Positions 25,708 to 34,145 of a DNA stretch of 64,000 nt are shown piece by piece. This DNA is from Alloprevotella sp. Lineage in GTDB: Bacteria > Bacteroidota > Bacteroidia > Bacteroidales > Muribaculaceae. How positions within the stretch are numbered: position 1 is the stretch's first letter; the number at the start of each line of letters is the position of its first letter. Made by a program: the position numbers and the translations under genes. The notes beneath the pieces are model-generated. The model was not told the origin of the DNA and made no database searches. It worked only from the letters and a program-made list of their open reading frames with translations. The DNA lies in contig JAMPIE010000009.1 of the NCBI GenBank assembly GCA_023663135.1, positions 1 through 64,000 of the forward strand, given 5' to 3'.

Positions 25708-25914
25708 TTAGCCACCGCAAACGGCTGTTATCACGGTGATCTTCATGCCGTCGGCCAGGGGGGTAGAGGCCCAGTCGGGGCGGCCCACTACTCGATTATC
25801 TACGGCCACGGCTTGGCCGGGACGCCCCATCCCCTCGCGCTCGAGGAGGGCGGCAAGTGTGGCGGGATGGAGGTCGCCGACCTCCTTAGGCTTGCGGTTT
25901 ATCTCTACTGTCAT
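25708..25914 (-). CDS. thiS: Sulfur carrier protein ThiS
   Basis: A 68-residue ubiquitin-like protein that carries thiazole sulfur as a C-terminal thiocarboxylate. It starts MTVEINRKPKEV and ends in ITVITAVCGG, the required GG terminus. The start at 25914 is set by similarity and size; the ORF is open 29 codons upstream. It is the first gene after the TPP riboswitch. Its usual adenylating partner ThiF is not in this window. Confidence 0.93.
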   Translation of the reverse strand: MTVEINRKPKEVGDLHPATLAALLEREGMGRPGQAVAVDNRVVGRPDWASTPLADGMKITVITAVCGG

Positions 25915-26022
25915 TGTCAGGGTGAATATGACGGGCCGAAGGTGGCCCTGTTGGGAAAATACATTGTTGTGACGACCTGTCAATGAGGGGCGGGGGGGCA
26001 AGCGAGGCCAGCTGCGCTGAAA

Positions 26023-26104
26023 TCAAGTCCTTACGTCGGTGTTAACCGCGTCAAGTTCAAAGGGTATCATCTCAGCCACGCCCTGTGCATGGCACCCCTC
26101 TTGA
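26023..26104 (-). promoter_or_regulatory. TPP riboswitch (THI element)
   Basis: The minus strand carries GAGGGGTGCC, then GGCTGAGATGATACCCTTTG and AACTTGACGCGGTTAACACC, ending GACGTAAGGACTTGA. This matches the conserved core of the TPP aptamer (GGGGUGC, CUGAGA, ACCC, GAAC). TCAAG and CTTGA can close P1. It lies 108 bases before thiS. GGGCC...GGCCC (25933-25948) near the thiS start could be part of the expression platform. Confidence 0.92.
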
Positions 26105-26118
26105 CTGCTTCGTCGCGG

Positions 26119-26126
26119 CAAAGATA
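26119..26126 (-). promoter_or_regulatory. Bacteroidota -7 promoter element for the thiamine operon
   Basis: TATCTTTG on the minus strand directly precedes the TPP aptamer, so transcription starts within about ten bases of it. Confidence 0.6.
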
Positions 26127-26176
26127 AGAAAAAAGCTGAAGAATGCGAAAAAAACTATGCGGTGGGATAGGGTTAT

Positions 26177-26243
26177 GTAATCTTCAAAAAATAGCTTGGT
26201 GGAATTCTGCATAATTCTTTACCAACATGGTTTTTATTATCAC
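26177..26243. repeat. Copy 2 of the small inverted-repeat element, lacking the interior
   Basis: 26177-26206 matches the reverse complement of 4301-4330 at 29 of 30 bases. The following 37 bases (26207-26243) resemble the reverse complement of 4171-4208. Copy 2 is therefore the two ends joined, without the roughly 90-base interior of copy 1. It sits between the divergent TPP and cobalamin promoters. Confidence 0.55.
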
Positions 26244-26281
26244 TAAGAATTATCGCCGAGAGTGGCAATGCAAAAATTTTA

Positions 26282-26313
26282 TTTGGAGTGGATGAATTTA
26301 ATGGCTACCTTTG
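26282..26313 (+). promoter_or_regulatory. Bacteroidota promoter for the cobalamin operon
   Basis: TTTG (26282-26285), a 20-base spacer and TACCTTTG (26306-26313) sit directly before the cobalamin aptamer. Confidence 0.7.
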
Positions 26314-26319
26314 TCGCTG

Positions 26320-26475
26320 CAGAAGAATCAGGGAATCAGGTGAGAATCCTGAGCAGTCCCGCTGCGGTATGTCCTAAAGACGAAACGACACCGGCACGTA
26401 AGCCACTGGGGCCCAGGAGGGTCGCCGGGAAGGCGCCGGAAGGGTCGGGGACGAGTCCGAATACCTGCCTTCTGC
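26320..26475 (+). promoter_or_regulatory. Cobalamin riboswitch
   Basis: The plus strand shows the aptamer landmarks in order: GGAATCAGGTGAGAATCCTG, AGCAGTCCCGCTG, AAGCCACTGG, CGCCGGGAAGGCGCC, then GGACGAGTCCGAATACCTGC. These match the conserved B12-box and core of adenosyl/methylcobalamin riboswitches. It ends about 13 bases before btuB, so it probably controls translation of btuB and the genes behind it. Confidence 0.95.
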
Positions 26476-26487
26476 CTTATTAGACCA

Positions 26488-28500
26488 ATGTCCAGATTCA
26501 CGAGGATGAGCAGGCATTACATCACATTGCTCTTTATAACATCCATAGCCGTCGTGGCCTCCGCCCAAGAGCGTCATGATAGCCTTGATGTGTCTAAGCG
26601 GCTCGATAATGTGACGGTCAGGGCCGAGAGGGCTGCTCGCCCCGTGACCTCCGCCGCCCCGCTCCACATCATCGATGCCCAGCGGATGAAGGTGAGCGGA
26701 GTGGCCGACATAGCCGACGCCATCCACCGCCTGCCCGGCATCACGCTGCGCGACTATGGGGGTGCAGGCGGACTTAAGACCGTCTCGGTGCGCGGCTTTG
26801 GCGCCTCTCACACCGGAGTGCTCTACGACGGACTCCCCCTCAACGACGCCCAGAGCGGCCAGATAGACGTCTCGCGATACTCACTCGACAATGTGGCCTC
26901 CCTGTCCATGGCCATTGGCGACAACGACGACATCTTTATCCCCGCCCGCTCAGCCGCCTCGGCTGCCACCCTCTCCATCTCAACCCTCCCCCCGCAAGCC
27001 GACTCCCTGTCAGTCACCGGCCAGCTTCGCTTCGGGGCGTGGAACTTCATCAACCCCTTCTTCAGAATCGTCACCCCGATGGGGGAGAAGGTGTCGGTGG
27101 CCGCCGCCGGTGAGTTTACCCACGCCGACAACGACTATCCCTTTACCCTCCAGAACATCACGACCACAACCCGCGAGCGCCGCAACAACTCGCGCATGAA
27201 CTCAGGCCACGCCGAGGTGAACACCACCTGGCAAATCACTCCACGCTCATCGCTCACCGCCAAGGCATATTATTACGACAACGCGCGCCGACTGCCGGGG
27301 CCGGTGATTTATTATAATAATGTGTGTCACGAGCGGCTGCGCGAGACCAACGCCTTTGGTCAAGCCACCTATCGCTCCGTCATAGGATCGAAATGGAGTC
27401 TCAGAGCATCGGGAAAGTTTGACTTCTCGCGCTCGCTCTATCACGACGAAGATGGCAAATATCCCGGTGGAGAGCTCAACCAAAACTACTATCAGCGCGA
27501 AGCATATGCCACCGCCACCGCCCTTTGGCTCCCCGACACCCACTGGAGCCTCGCATATGCGGCCGACTATGCCTACAACACTTTGACCTCCAACCTTCCC
27601 GACAACAATCGACCGACACGCAACAGCATCCTCCAAAGTCTCACCGGGCGATGGCGCTCGCGCCGGCTGACGGTGATGGGACGCATCTTAGCCTCCTTAT
27701 ATCTCAACGGGACGCGCACCGGCCAGTCGGCCTCCGACGCTCGTCGCCTTTCCCCCTCACTCTCGCTATCGGTTCAGCCCCTGAGAGAAGAAAACTTCTT
27801 CATTCGCCTGTCTTACAAAGAGATATTCCGCCCACCCACATTCAACGAGGCCTACTTTGACCATTACGGCTCAACCGACCTCAAGCCCGAAAACACCTCG
27901 CAAATAAACATAGGTCTCACTTGGAGCCCCAAGCCCATGAGCTGGCTCCCCTCGGCCACCATCACACTCGACGGCTATGTCAATCATGTGAGCGACATGA
28001 TTGTGGGCATCCCCTACAATATGTTTGTGTGGCGGATGGTCAATCTCGACAAAGTGCGCGTCTTTGGCCTTGACGCAACAATGGCCGTCACCTTTGTCCC
28101 GCGCAAGGGGCAGACGCTCCTCCTGACCGGCAACTATTCCTTCCAGCGAGCCGAGCCGCGCACTGACCCCACCTCAACCGAATGGATGAAGCAGGTGGCC
28201 TATATCCCCCGCCATTCCGGGACCATCTCGCTTGGATGGACCAACCCTTGGGTAAATCTGGCATGGCACACCACCGGAGTGAGCGCACGATACACCACCA
28301 ACAACAACCTGCCCGAGACACGCATCGCCGGATATGCCGAGAGCGGAGTAACCATCTGGCGACAATTCATCATCGGACACCGCAATAAAGTGGAGCTTCG
28401 CGCCGACATCCTCAACCTCTTTGACAAGCAATATGAAGTGGTGGCTCGCTATCCCATGCCCGGCCGTTCATGGCAAGTGACCCTGAAATATCAATTGTAA
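26488..28500 (+). CDS. btuB: TonB-dependent cobalamin receptor
   Basis: A 670-residue outer-membrane receptor. Signal peptide (HYITLLFITSIAVVASAQ), plug domain (about residues 40-160: RPVTSAAPLHIIDAQRM, ADIADAIHRLPGITLRDYGGAGGLKTVSVRGFG) and a 22-strand-type barrel ending in an aromatic residue region (RSWQVTLKYQL). It lacks the CarboxypepD-like extension of SusC proteins. The direct link to the cobalamin riboswitch supports B12 as the ligand. The Met at 26506 is an equally good start. It imports corrinoids with the help of the next gene product. Confidence 0.92.
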   Translation: MSRFTRMSRHYITLLFITSIAVVASAQERHDSLDVSKRLDNVTVRAERAARPVTSAAPLHIIDAQRMKVSGVADIADAIHRLPGITLRDYGGAGGLKTVSVRGFGASHTGVLYDGLPLNDAQSGQIDVSRYSLDNVASLSMAIGDNDDIFIPARSAASAATLSISTLPPQADSLSVTGQLRFGAWNFINPFFRIVTPMGEKVSVAAAGEFTHADNDYPFTLQNITTTTRERRNNSRMNSGHAEVNTTWQITPRSSLTAKAYYYDNARRLPGPVIYYNNVCHERLRETNAFGQATYRSVIGSKWSLRASGKFDFSRSLYHDEDGKYPGGELNQNYYQREAYATATALWLPDTHWSLAYAADYAYNTLTSNLPDNNRPTRNSILQSLTGRWRSRRLTVMGRILASLYLNGTRTGQSASDARRLSPSLSLSVQPLREENFFIRLSYKEIFRPPTFNEAYFDHYGSTDLKPENTSQINIGLTWSPKPMSWLPSATITLDGYVNHVSDMIVGIPYNMFVWRMVNLDKVRVFGLDATMAVTFVPRKGQTLLLTGNYSFQRAEPRTDPTSTEWMKQVAYIPRHSGTISLGWTNPWVNLAWHTTGVSARYTTNNNLPETRIAGYAESGVTIWRQFIIGHRNKVELRADILNLFDKQYEVVARYPMPGRSWQVTLKYQL

Positions 28501-28516
28501 TATTCATCATATACAA

Positions 28517-29608
28517 ATGAACAAATTCTTTATCAAAGGACTCATCCTCCCCATCTTGGCAATTGCCCTCGTCTCTTGCAGCGACGACGACGATCCCAAG
28601 CCCGTCAACCCCGACCTGCCCGAAGTGTCGGCCGGCGCTTTCATCCTCAACCAAGGCAACCTCCGCAATAAAATCGAAGGCTCCTTGACCTACATTGACT
28701 ACACCACGTCAACCGCCTCTCAGCGCCTCTATCAAAACGCCAATGGAGTGAGCCTCGGAAACACACCCCAGTGTGCAGCCATCTACGGCTCAAAGATGTA
28801 TGTGGGCGTCTACGAATCAAATGTCATAACCATCGTAGACAAGGCCTCCATGAAAGCCATCAAGCAGATCTCCCTGGCCGACAACGAGGGCCAGAGCCCC
28901 CGCTCCATCGTGACACGCGACGGCAAGGTCTATTTCAGTATGTATAACGGCTACGTGACTCGCCTCGACACCGTTTCCCTCGCCATCGATGGCAACCTCA
29001 AGGTGGGCCCCAACCCTGAGATTATGGCTCTTGTGGGCAACGACCTCTACGTGCCCAACTCCGACGGTATGAACTACAAGGTGGGCTATGGCACAACAGC
29101 CTCCGTCGTCGACCTCGCCTCATTCTCCGTCAAGAAGACACTCACTGTAGGCCTCAACCCCTGCAAGTTTGTCTCCAACGGCACCGATCTATTCCTACTG
29201 GCCAAGGGCAACTATGGCGATGTTCCCTCCAAGATCTATCAAGTGTCGACCTCCACAGGCGAGTCAACCGTGATAGCCGAAGCATCATTGCTAGCCATCC
29301 GCGACAAGAAAGTGTATATGGCCGATGCTCCCTGGGGCACCCTCGGCGACAAGGTATCATACTCCGTATATGACATCACCTCAAAGACTCTCTCCAAGAT
29401 GACCTTCGACTCCTATGTTGATGCCCCCGTGGAGATTGCAGTTGATCCCCTCAGCAACAACCTCATCGTCACATCCTATGTCCTCGACGGAGGCAAGGCT
29501 GCCACCTCGCTCCCCGGATATGCCTGCCAATACTCTCTCGACGGCAAGCTGCTCCATAAGTATGACGCCGGTGTTGGCCCCGCCTACATCTTCTTCAATC
29601 TCCAGTAA
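28517..29608 (+). CDS. BtuG-like surface lipoprotein (beta-propeller, DUF5074 type)
   Basis: A 363-residue lipoprotein (MNKFFIKGLILPILAIALVS then CSDDDD; acidic residues after the Cys suggest surface export). The mature part is made of repeated blades with YncE-like motifs (KMYVGVYESNVITIVDKASM, GNDLYVPNSDGMN, KVYMADAPWG). BtuG of Bacteroides is a seven-bladed surface propeller that binds B12 tightly and hands it to BtuB. The position immediately after btuB and the shared riboswitch make this the likely counterpart. The assignment is by context and fold. Confidence 0.8.
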   Translation: MNKFFIKGLILPILAIALVSCSDDDDPKPVNPDLPEVSAGAFILNQGNLRNKIEGSLTYIDYTTSTASQRLYQNANGVSLGNTPQCAAIYGSKMYVGVYESNVITIVDKASMKAIKQISLADNEGQSPRSIVTRDGKVYFSMYNGYVTRLDTVSLAIDGNLKVGPNPEIMALVGNDLYVPNSDGMNYKVGYGTTASVVDLASFSVKKTLTVGLNPCKFVSNGTDLFLLAKGNYGDVPSKIYQVSTSTGESTVIAEASLLAIRDKKVYMADAPWGTLGDKVSYSVYDITSKTLSKMTFDSYVDAPVEIAVDPLSNNLIVTSYVLDGGKAATSLPGYACQYSLDGKLLHKYDAGVGPAYIFFNLQ

Positions 29609-29617
29609 AGATATGGG

Positions 29618-30760
29618 ATGACCCCCAGAACAGCTTTTTTTTCTACCGTGATAGCGACGGTGTTGCCGCTCCTCTGCGCTTGCAATGGCGGCAACACCGC
29701 CAGCTCGTTATCAGCCCCCGGCGACACTATCGAGCTGACCTATGCCCGCAACCTTGAGATGATTGACCATGGCGACTTCACTGCTGTGACAATCCGAAAC
29801 CCCTGGGACACCACCCGCACTCTCGCCCGTTATATCCTCCTGCCGCGAGGCACATCGCGCGAAGGCCTTCAAACCGACGGGTATACCATCGTCGAGGTTC
29901 CCTTGCAACGGACGGTAATCTACACCTCGACCCACAACAACCTCCTCGCGGAGCTCGGCGCCGCTTCATCCATTGCCGGAGCATGCGGCACCGAATATAT
30001 CCATGACTCTACCGTCGTTGCAATGCTCCATGACGGGAGGGTGACCGACTGCGGAAACCCCATGGCCCCCGACTTTGAGAAGATCATAGCCCTCAACCCC
30101 GACGGCATCCTCTTCTCCTCGATGGACGGCAACCATGGACAAGGGAAGCTCGGTCAGCTCGGAATTCCACTCATTGAGTGTGCCGACTACATGGAGCCCT
30201 CCCCTTTGGCTCGCGCCGAGTGGATGCGTTTCTTTGGTCGCCTCGTGGGTAGGGCTCTGACGGCCGACTCCCTCTTTGCTGCCACAGCCACTCAGTATAA
30301 TACCTTGAAGCATAAAGCCTCAGCGACCGCTACTCGCCCCTTGGTGATCCTCGACCGTCTCTTCAACGGAGTGTGGAATGTGCCCGGCGCGCGCTCCACT
30401 ATGGGGCAGATGCTCGCCGACGCCGGTGCTCGCAACCCTTTCAGCTACATCGACCGTGCCGGGAGTGCCCCCATATCACCCGAGCAGGCCCTCGACCGCG
30501 CCCATGATGCCGACTTCTGGCTCATCAGATATAACCTCCCCCAGACCCTTACGCTCGATGCCCTCAACGCCGAGAGCCCACTCTATCGTCAGCTCGGCCC
30601 ATGGGCCAAGGGAAACATCTACGGCTGCAACACGTCGGTCATGGACCTCTATGACAAGATGCCGTTTCACCCTCAGCTCGCCCTGGCCGACATCATATCA
30701 GTGGTCCACCCCGAGACCGGCGTCACCTCCCCCTCACATTATTTCACTCCTCTGAAATGA
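29618..30760 (+). CDS. ABC transporter substrate-binding lipoprotein (BtuF-like)
   Basis: A 380-residue type III periplasmic-binding lipoprotein (signal ending LLCACNGGN). VVEVPLQRTVIYTSTHNNLLAELGAASSIAGACG, LNPDGILFSSMDGN and RNPFSYIDRAG...SPEQALDRAHDADFWLI follow the usual iron/B12-binding protein layout. The position between BtuG and cobQ suggests that it binds a corrinoid and delivers it to an inner-membrane BtuCD. No such permease or ATPase is in the window. The stop overlaps the cobQ start by four bases. Confidence 0.82.
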   Translation: MTPRTAFFSTVIATVLPLLCACNGGNTASSLSAPGDTIELTYARNLEMIDHGDFTAVTIRNPWDTTRTLARYILLPRGTSREGLQTDGYTIVEVPLQRTVIYTSTHNNLLAELGAASSIAGACGTEYIHDSTVVAMLHDGRVTDCGNPMAPDFEKIIALNPDGILFSSMDGNHGQGKLGQLGIPLIECADYMEPSPLARAEWMRFFGRLVGRALTADSLFAATATQYNTLKHKASATATRPLVILDRLFNGVWNVPGARSTMGQMLADAGARNPFSYIDRAGSAPISPEQALDRAHDADFWLIRYNLPQTLTLDALNAESPLYRQLGPWAKGNIYGCNTSVMDLYDKMPFHPQLALADIISVVHPETGVTSPSHYFTPLK

Positions 30761-32232
30761 AATCCCTTAGGCCAGTGATGCTTGGCGGGACAGGCAGCGA
30801 CGTGGGCAAGAGCCTCATCGCCGCCGGTCTCTGCCGCATCTTCCGCCAAGATGGACTCTCCCCGGCTCCCTTCAAGGCTCAAAACATGGCCCTCAACTCC
30901 TATGCCACCCCCGACGGCCGGGAGATTGGCCGCGCCCAGGCCGTACAGGCCGAGGCCGCCGGCATCCCCTGCTCTACCGACATGAACCCCCTGCTGCTCA
31001 AGCCCTCGGGGGAACACACGTCGCAGGTGGTGCTCAACGGCGTCGCCATTGGCAATCGCGATGCCTACTCATATTTCCGCACTGAGGGGCGCGACGTGCT
31101 CCGGCGTGAGGTGTGCCAAGCCTTTGACCGCCTCTCCGCCCGGTTTAATCCCATCGTGATGGAGGGCGCGGGGAGCATTGCCGAGATCAACCTCCGCGAC
31201 ACCGACTTGGTGAATATGTCGATGGCCCGACATGCCGATGCCGCCGTGATCCTCGTGGCCGACATCGACCGCGGCGGCGTCTTTGCTTCGGCCTTCGGCT
31301 CCATCATGCTCCAGGGCCCCGACGACCGTGGTCGCATCAAGGGTATCATAATCAACAAATTTAGAGGCGACCTGCGTCTCTTCGAGAAGGGGCGAAGGAT
31401 GATGGAAGAGACATGCGGAGTGCCTGTGCTCGGAGTGGTGCCCTTCGACCCCGACCTCCATATCGAAGAGGAGGATTCAGTGGCTCTCGCCATGAAACAA
31501 TCGCGTCCTCGGCAGGGGATGATCAATATCGCAGTCGCTTCACTCCCCCACATATCCAATTACACCGACTTTGACACCCTGAGCCGACAACCCTCGGTCA
31601 ACCTCTATTATGCCTCCACTCCCGCGACTTTGGACGAGGCCGACATCATCATCCTCCCCGGGAGCAAATCGACCATTGCCGACCTTAAAGCCTTGCGCCA
31701 AAACGGCATGGCCGATGCAATCCTCGATGCTCATGCCCGGGGGAAGCGCATAATAGGCATCTGCGGCGGCTATCAGATGATGGGCCGCGAGATAAGCGAC
31801 CCTGACGGATCTGAAGGTGAGCCATGCCGGACCGAAGGCTTAGGTCTCCTGCCATGCTCCACCGTGTTGACCGGTATGAAGGTCACTCGTCAGGTGAAAT
31901 TTTCATTTCTCAACATCCCCAGCGAGTGTGAGGGATATGAGATACATATGGGGCGCACCACCCTCGCCGACGCTGCCACTCCCCTCTGCTCCATGACCGA
32001 CGGCGACGCTGCCGACGGCTGCCGGGGCCCCGGCGGATGCTTCGGCTCATACATCCATGGGCTGCTCGACAATATGCCCGTAATCTCTTATCTCCTTGCC
32101 CCCTTTGGCCTCGAAGCCAAGGCAGTAGATTACCGAAAATACAAGGAGGCGCAATATGACCGATTGGCTGCCCACCTGCGACGCCACGTAGACATCCCCC
32201 TCCTCTACAAAATAATGCTCCAAGATGATTGA
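30757..32232 (+). CDS. cobQ: Cobyric acid synthase
   Basis: A 491-residue glutamine amidotransferase that amidates the corrin ring side chains to give adenosylcobyric acid. An N-terminal P-loop-like domain begins MLGGTGSDVGKSLIAAGLCR (about residues 8-230). The C-terminal class I glutaminase domain has the catalytic Cys in IIGICGGYQMMG (about residue 335) and the His in GSYIHGLLD (about 430). The length is normal. It is translationally coupled to the genes on both sides. Confidence 0.96.
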   Translation: MKSLRPVMLGGTGSDVGKSLIAAGLCRIFRQDGLSPAPFKAQNMALNSYATPDGREIGRAQAVQAEAAGIPCSTDMNPLLLKPSGEHTSQVVLNGVAIGNRDAYSYFRTEGRDVLRREVCQAFDRLSARFNPIVMEGAGSIAEINLRDTDLVNMSMARHADAAVILVADIDRGGVFASAFGSIMLQGPDDRGRIKGIIINKFRGDLRLFEKGRRMMEETCGVPVLGVVPFDPDLHIEEEDSVALAMKQSRPRQGMINIAVASLPHISNYTDFDTLSRQPSVNLYYASTPATLDEADIIILPGSKSTIADLKALRQNGMADAILDAHARGKRIIGICGGYQMMGREISDPDGSEGEPCRTEGLGLLPCSTVLTGMKVTRQVKFSFLNIPSECEGYEIHMGRTTLADAATPLCSMTDGDAADGCRGPGGCFGSYIHGLLDNMPVISYLLAPFGLEAKAVDYRKYKEAQYDRLAAHLRRHVDIPLLYKIMLQDD

Positions 32233-33235
32233 CGGACATGGCGACGACCTCTGGCGATATGCCGGAAAGATATGCCACAATTTCAGCACCAACATCCACG
32301 CTGCCTTTGACCACAGGCCGCTCATGGCCCACTTGGCCTCCGACTCCGTAGCCATTGGCTCTTATCCTGAGCCCGAACCGGTGTCGGTGGAGCGAGATGT
32401 GGCACTATGGCACGGCTGTTCCCCCTCTGAGACGATGGTCACCAACGGTGCCACCGAAGCCATCTATATCATCGCCTCGCTCCTCCCCTCGACCTCCTCG
32501 GCAATCATTGCCCCCACTTTCAGCGAATATGGCGACGCCTGTCGTGCCCATGGCCACTCCATCTCCTTCTTTCACTCCCTCGACCATCTCCCTCTCCACG
32601 CCGATTTGGCTTGGATATGCAATCCCAATAACCCCACCGGGACGGTAATGCCTCGGCAGACGCTGCTCCGGGTAGCCGCAGCTCGACCCTCCACCCTCTT
32701 TGTCATCGACCAGGCGTATGCCGACTATACCCTCCTCCCCACACTCACACCGCTTGATGCCATCCAGGCCGGAAATATCATCCTCTTAGGCTCGCTCACC
32801 AAGCGATTTGCCGTCCCCGGCCTAAGGATTGGCTATGCCATAGGGGCCACGCCGCTGATGGCGCGCCTCAAGGCGCGGCGTATGCCCTGGAGTGTCAACG
32901 GTCTCTCCATCAAAGCCGCACGCTATCTTATAAGCCGCGTCGACGAGTATCCTATTGACACAGCCACGCTCCACTCCGAGGCTCTTAGGATAGCCACGGC
33001 CATGACCGAGATGGGCATCAGAGTGTGGCCTACCGACTGCAATTTCATCCTCTGCGAGCTCCCCCACGGGAGTGCCGCCGGGCTCAAGCAGTGGCTCGTC
33101 GACAGCTCGGGCATCCTAATCCGCGATGCCTCCAACTTTGAGGGGCTGTCATCTCGTCACTTCCGGGTGGCCGCTCAGACGAGCGTCGAAAATGACCTTC
33201 TCATTTCCCGTCTGCGACAATGGTTGGCTTCTTGA
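32225..33235 (+). CDS. cobD: L-threonine-O-3-phosphate decarboxylase (histidinol-phosphate aminotransferase-like)
   Basis: A 336-residue PLP enzyme of the class I/II aminotransferase fold. Its Salmonella-type CobD homologues make aminopropanol phosphate, the linker between corrin and nucleotide loop. HGDDLWRYAGKICHNFSTNI, TNGATEAIY, ICNPNNPTGT, DQAYADY and the PLP Lys193 in LLGSLTKRFAVPGLRIGY are visible. The gene overlaps cobQ by eight bases and its TGA overlaps the cbiB ATG. Confidence 0.92.
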   Translation: MIDGHGDDLWRYAGKICHNFSTNIHAAFDHRPLMAHLASDSVAIGSYPEPEPVSVERDVALWHGCSPSETMVTNGATEAIYIIASLLPSTSSAIIAPTFSEYGDACRAHGHSISFFHSLDHLPLHADLAWICNPNNPTGTVMPRQTLLRVAAARPSTLFVIDQAYADYTLLPTLTPLDAIQAGNIILLGSLTKRFAVPGLRIGYAIGATPLMARLKARRMPWSVNGLSIKAARYLISRVDEYPIDTATLHSEALRIATAMTEMGIRVWPTDCNFILCELPHGSAAGLKQWLVDSSGILIRDASNFEGLSSRHFRVAAQTSVENDLLISRLRQWLAS

Positions 33236-34137
33236 TGTCTAAGGCTTCTCTCCTCTTCGGGTGGCTGCTCGACCTCCTATTGGGCGACCCTCAGGGATGG
33301 CCCCACCCGGTAGTGTGGTTTGGTAAGGCCATATCTCGTCTGGAGCGATGGCTCAATAAGGGAGCTCATCGCCGCCTCAAGGGGGGGCTGATGTCCATTG
33401 CCCTGATAGGGGGTGTCTATGCGCTCACATTTGCCCTCCTTCAGTCCCTAACGCCCCTGCCATGGGTGAAGATGGCCGTCACGGCATTCGGAGTGTTTTT
33501 CTGCCTGGCCGGCACCACCCTCATTCGCGAGGTGAGGGGCGTCTTTGAGGCCGCCGACCGCTCGCTCGCTGAGGGGCGTCGACAAGTGGGGCGCATCGTT
33601 GGACGCGACACCGCCGCGCTGACCGATCACGAAGTGCGCACTGCCGCCCTCGAGACCCTTGCCGAAAACCTCAGCGACGGAGTCATTGCCCCCATCTTCT
33701 GGTATGCCCTCCTCGGCCTCCCGGGCATGATGGCCTACAAGATGGTCAACACCCTCGACTCCATGATAGGCTATCGCAACGAGCGCTACGGACACTTTGG
33801 CTTCCTTGCCGCCAAAATCGACGACGTGGCCAACTATCTGCCGGCGCGTCTCACAGCCCTGCTTATGCTCCTTGCAGCCGGGCGCCCGGGCCTTTGGCGC
33901 TTTGTCGTGATGTATGGCCCGGCTCATGCCAGCCCCAACAGCGGATGGCCCGAAGCCGCCCTCGCCGGTATCCTTGACTGCCGTTTCGGTGGCCCTCACG
34001 ACTATTTTGGACAATCAGTCTACAAGCCCTATATCGGCAACAACGACCGGCCCTTGACCACCGCCGACCTGGCCGTGGCTCTGAGAGTCAATCGAGTGGC
34101 CGAGCTCATTGCCGTGGCTATCGCCTGCCTGGTGTGA
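33235..34137 (+). CDS. cbiB: Adenosylcobinamide-phosphate synthase
   Basis: A 300-residue integral membrane protein that attaches aminopropanol (phosphate) to cobyric acid. LLFGWLLDLLLGDPQGWPHPVVWFGK at the N-terminus, AALETLAENLSDGVIAPIFWY, YKMVNTLDSMIGYRNERYGHFG and HASPNSGWPEAALAG are diagnostic. I prefer the Met at 33235, which overlaps the cobD stop as TGATG; a Met at 33220 is possible. It is the last gene of the cobalamin operon. The nucleotide-loop genes cobU, cobS and cobT are not here. Confidence 0.94.
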   Translation: MSKASLLFGWLLDLLLGDPQGWPHPVVWFGKAISRLERWLNKGAHRRLKGGLMSIALIGGVYALTFALLQSLTPLPWVKMAVTAFGVFFCLAGTTLIREVRGVFEAADRSLAEGRRQVGRIVGRDTAALTDHEVRTAALETLAENLSDGVIAPIFWYALLGLPGMMAYKMVNTLDSMIGYRNERYGHFGFLAAKIDDVANYLPARLTALLMLLAAGRPGLWRFVVMYGPAHASPNSGWPEAALAGILDCRFGGPHDYFGQSVYKPYIGNNDRPLTTADLAVALRVNRVAELIAVAIACLV

Positions 34138-34145
34138 GACCGCGA

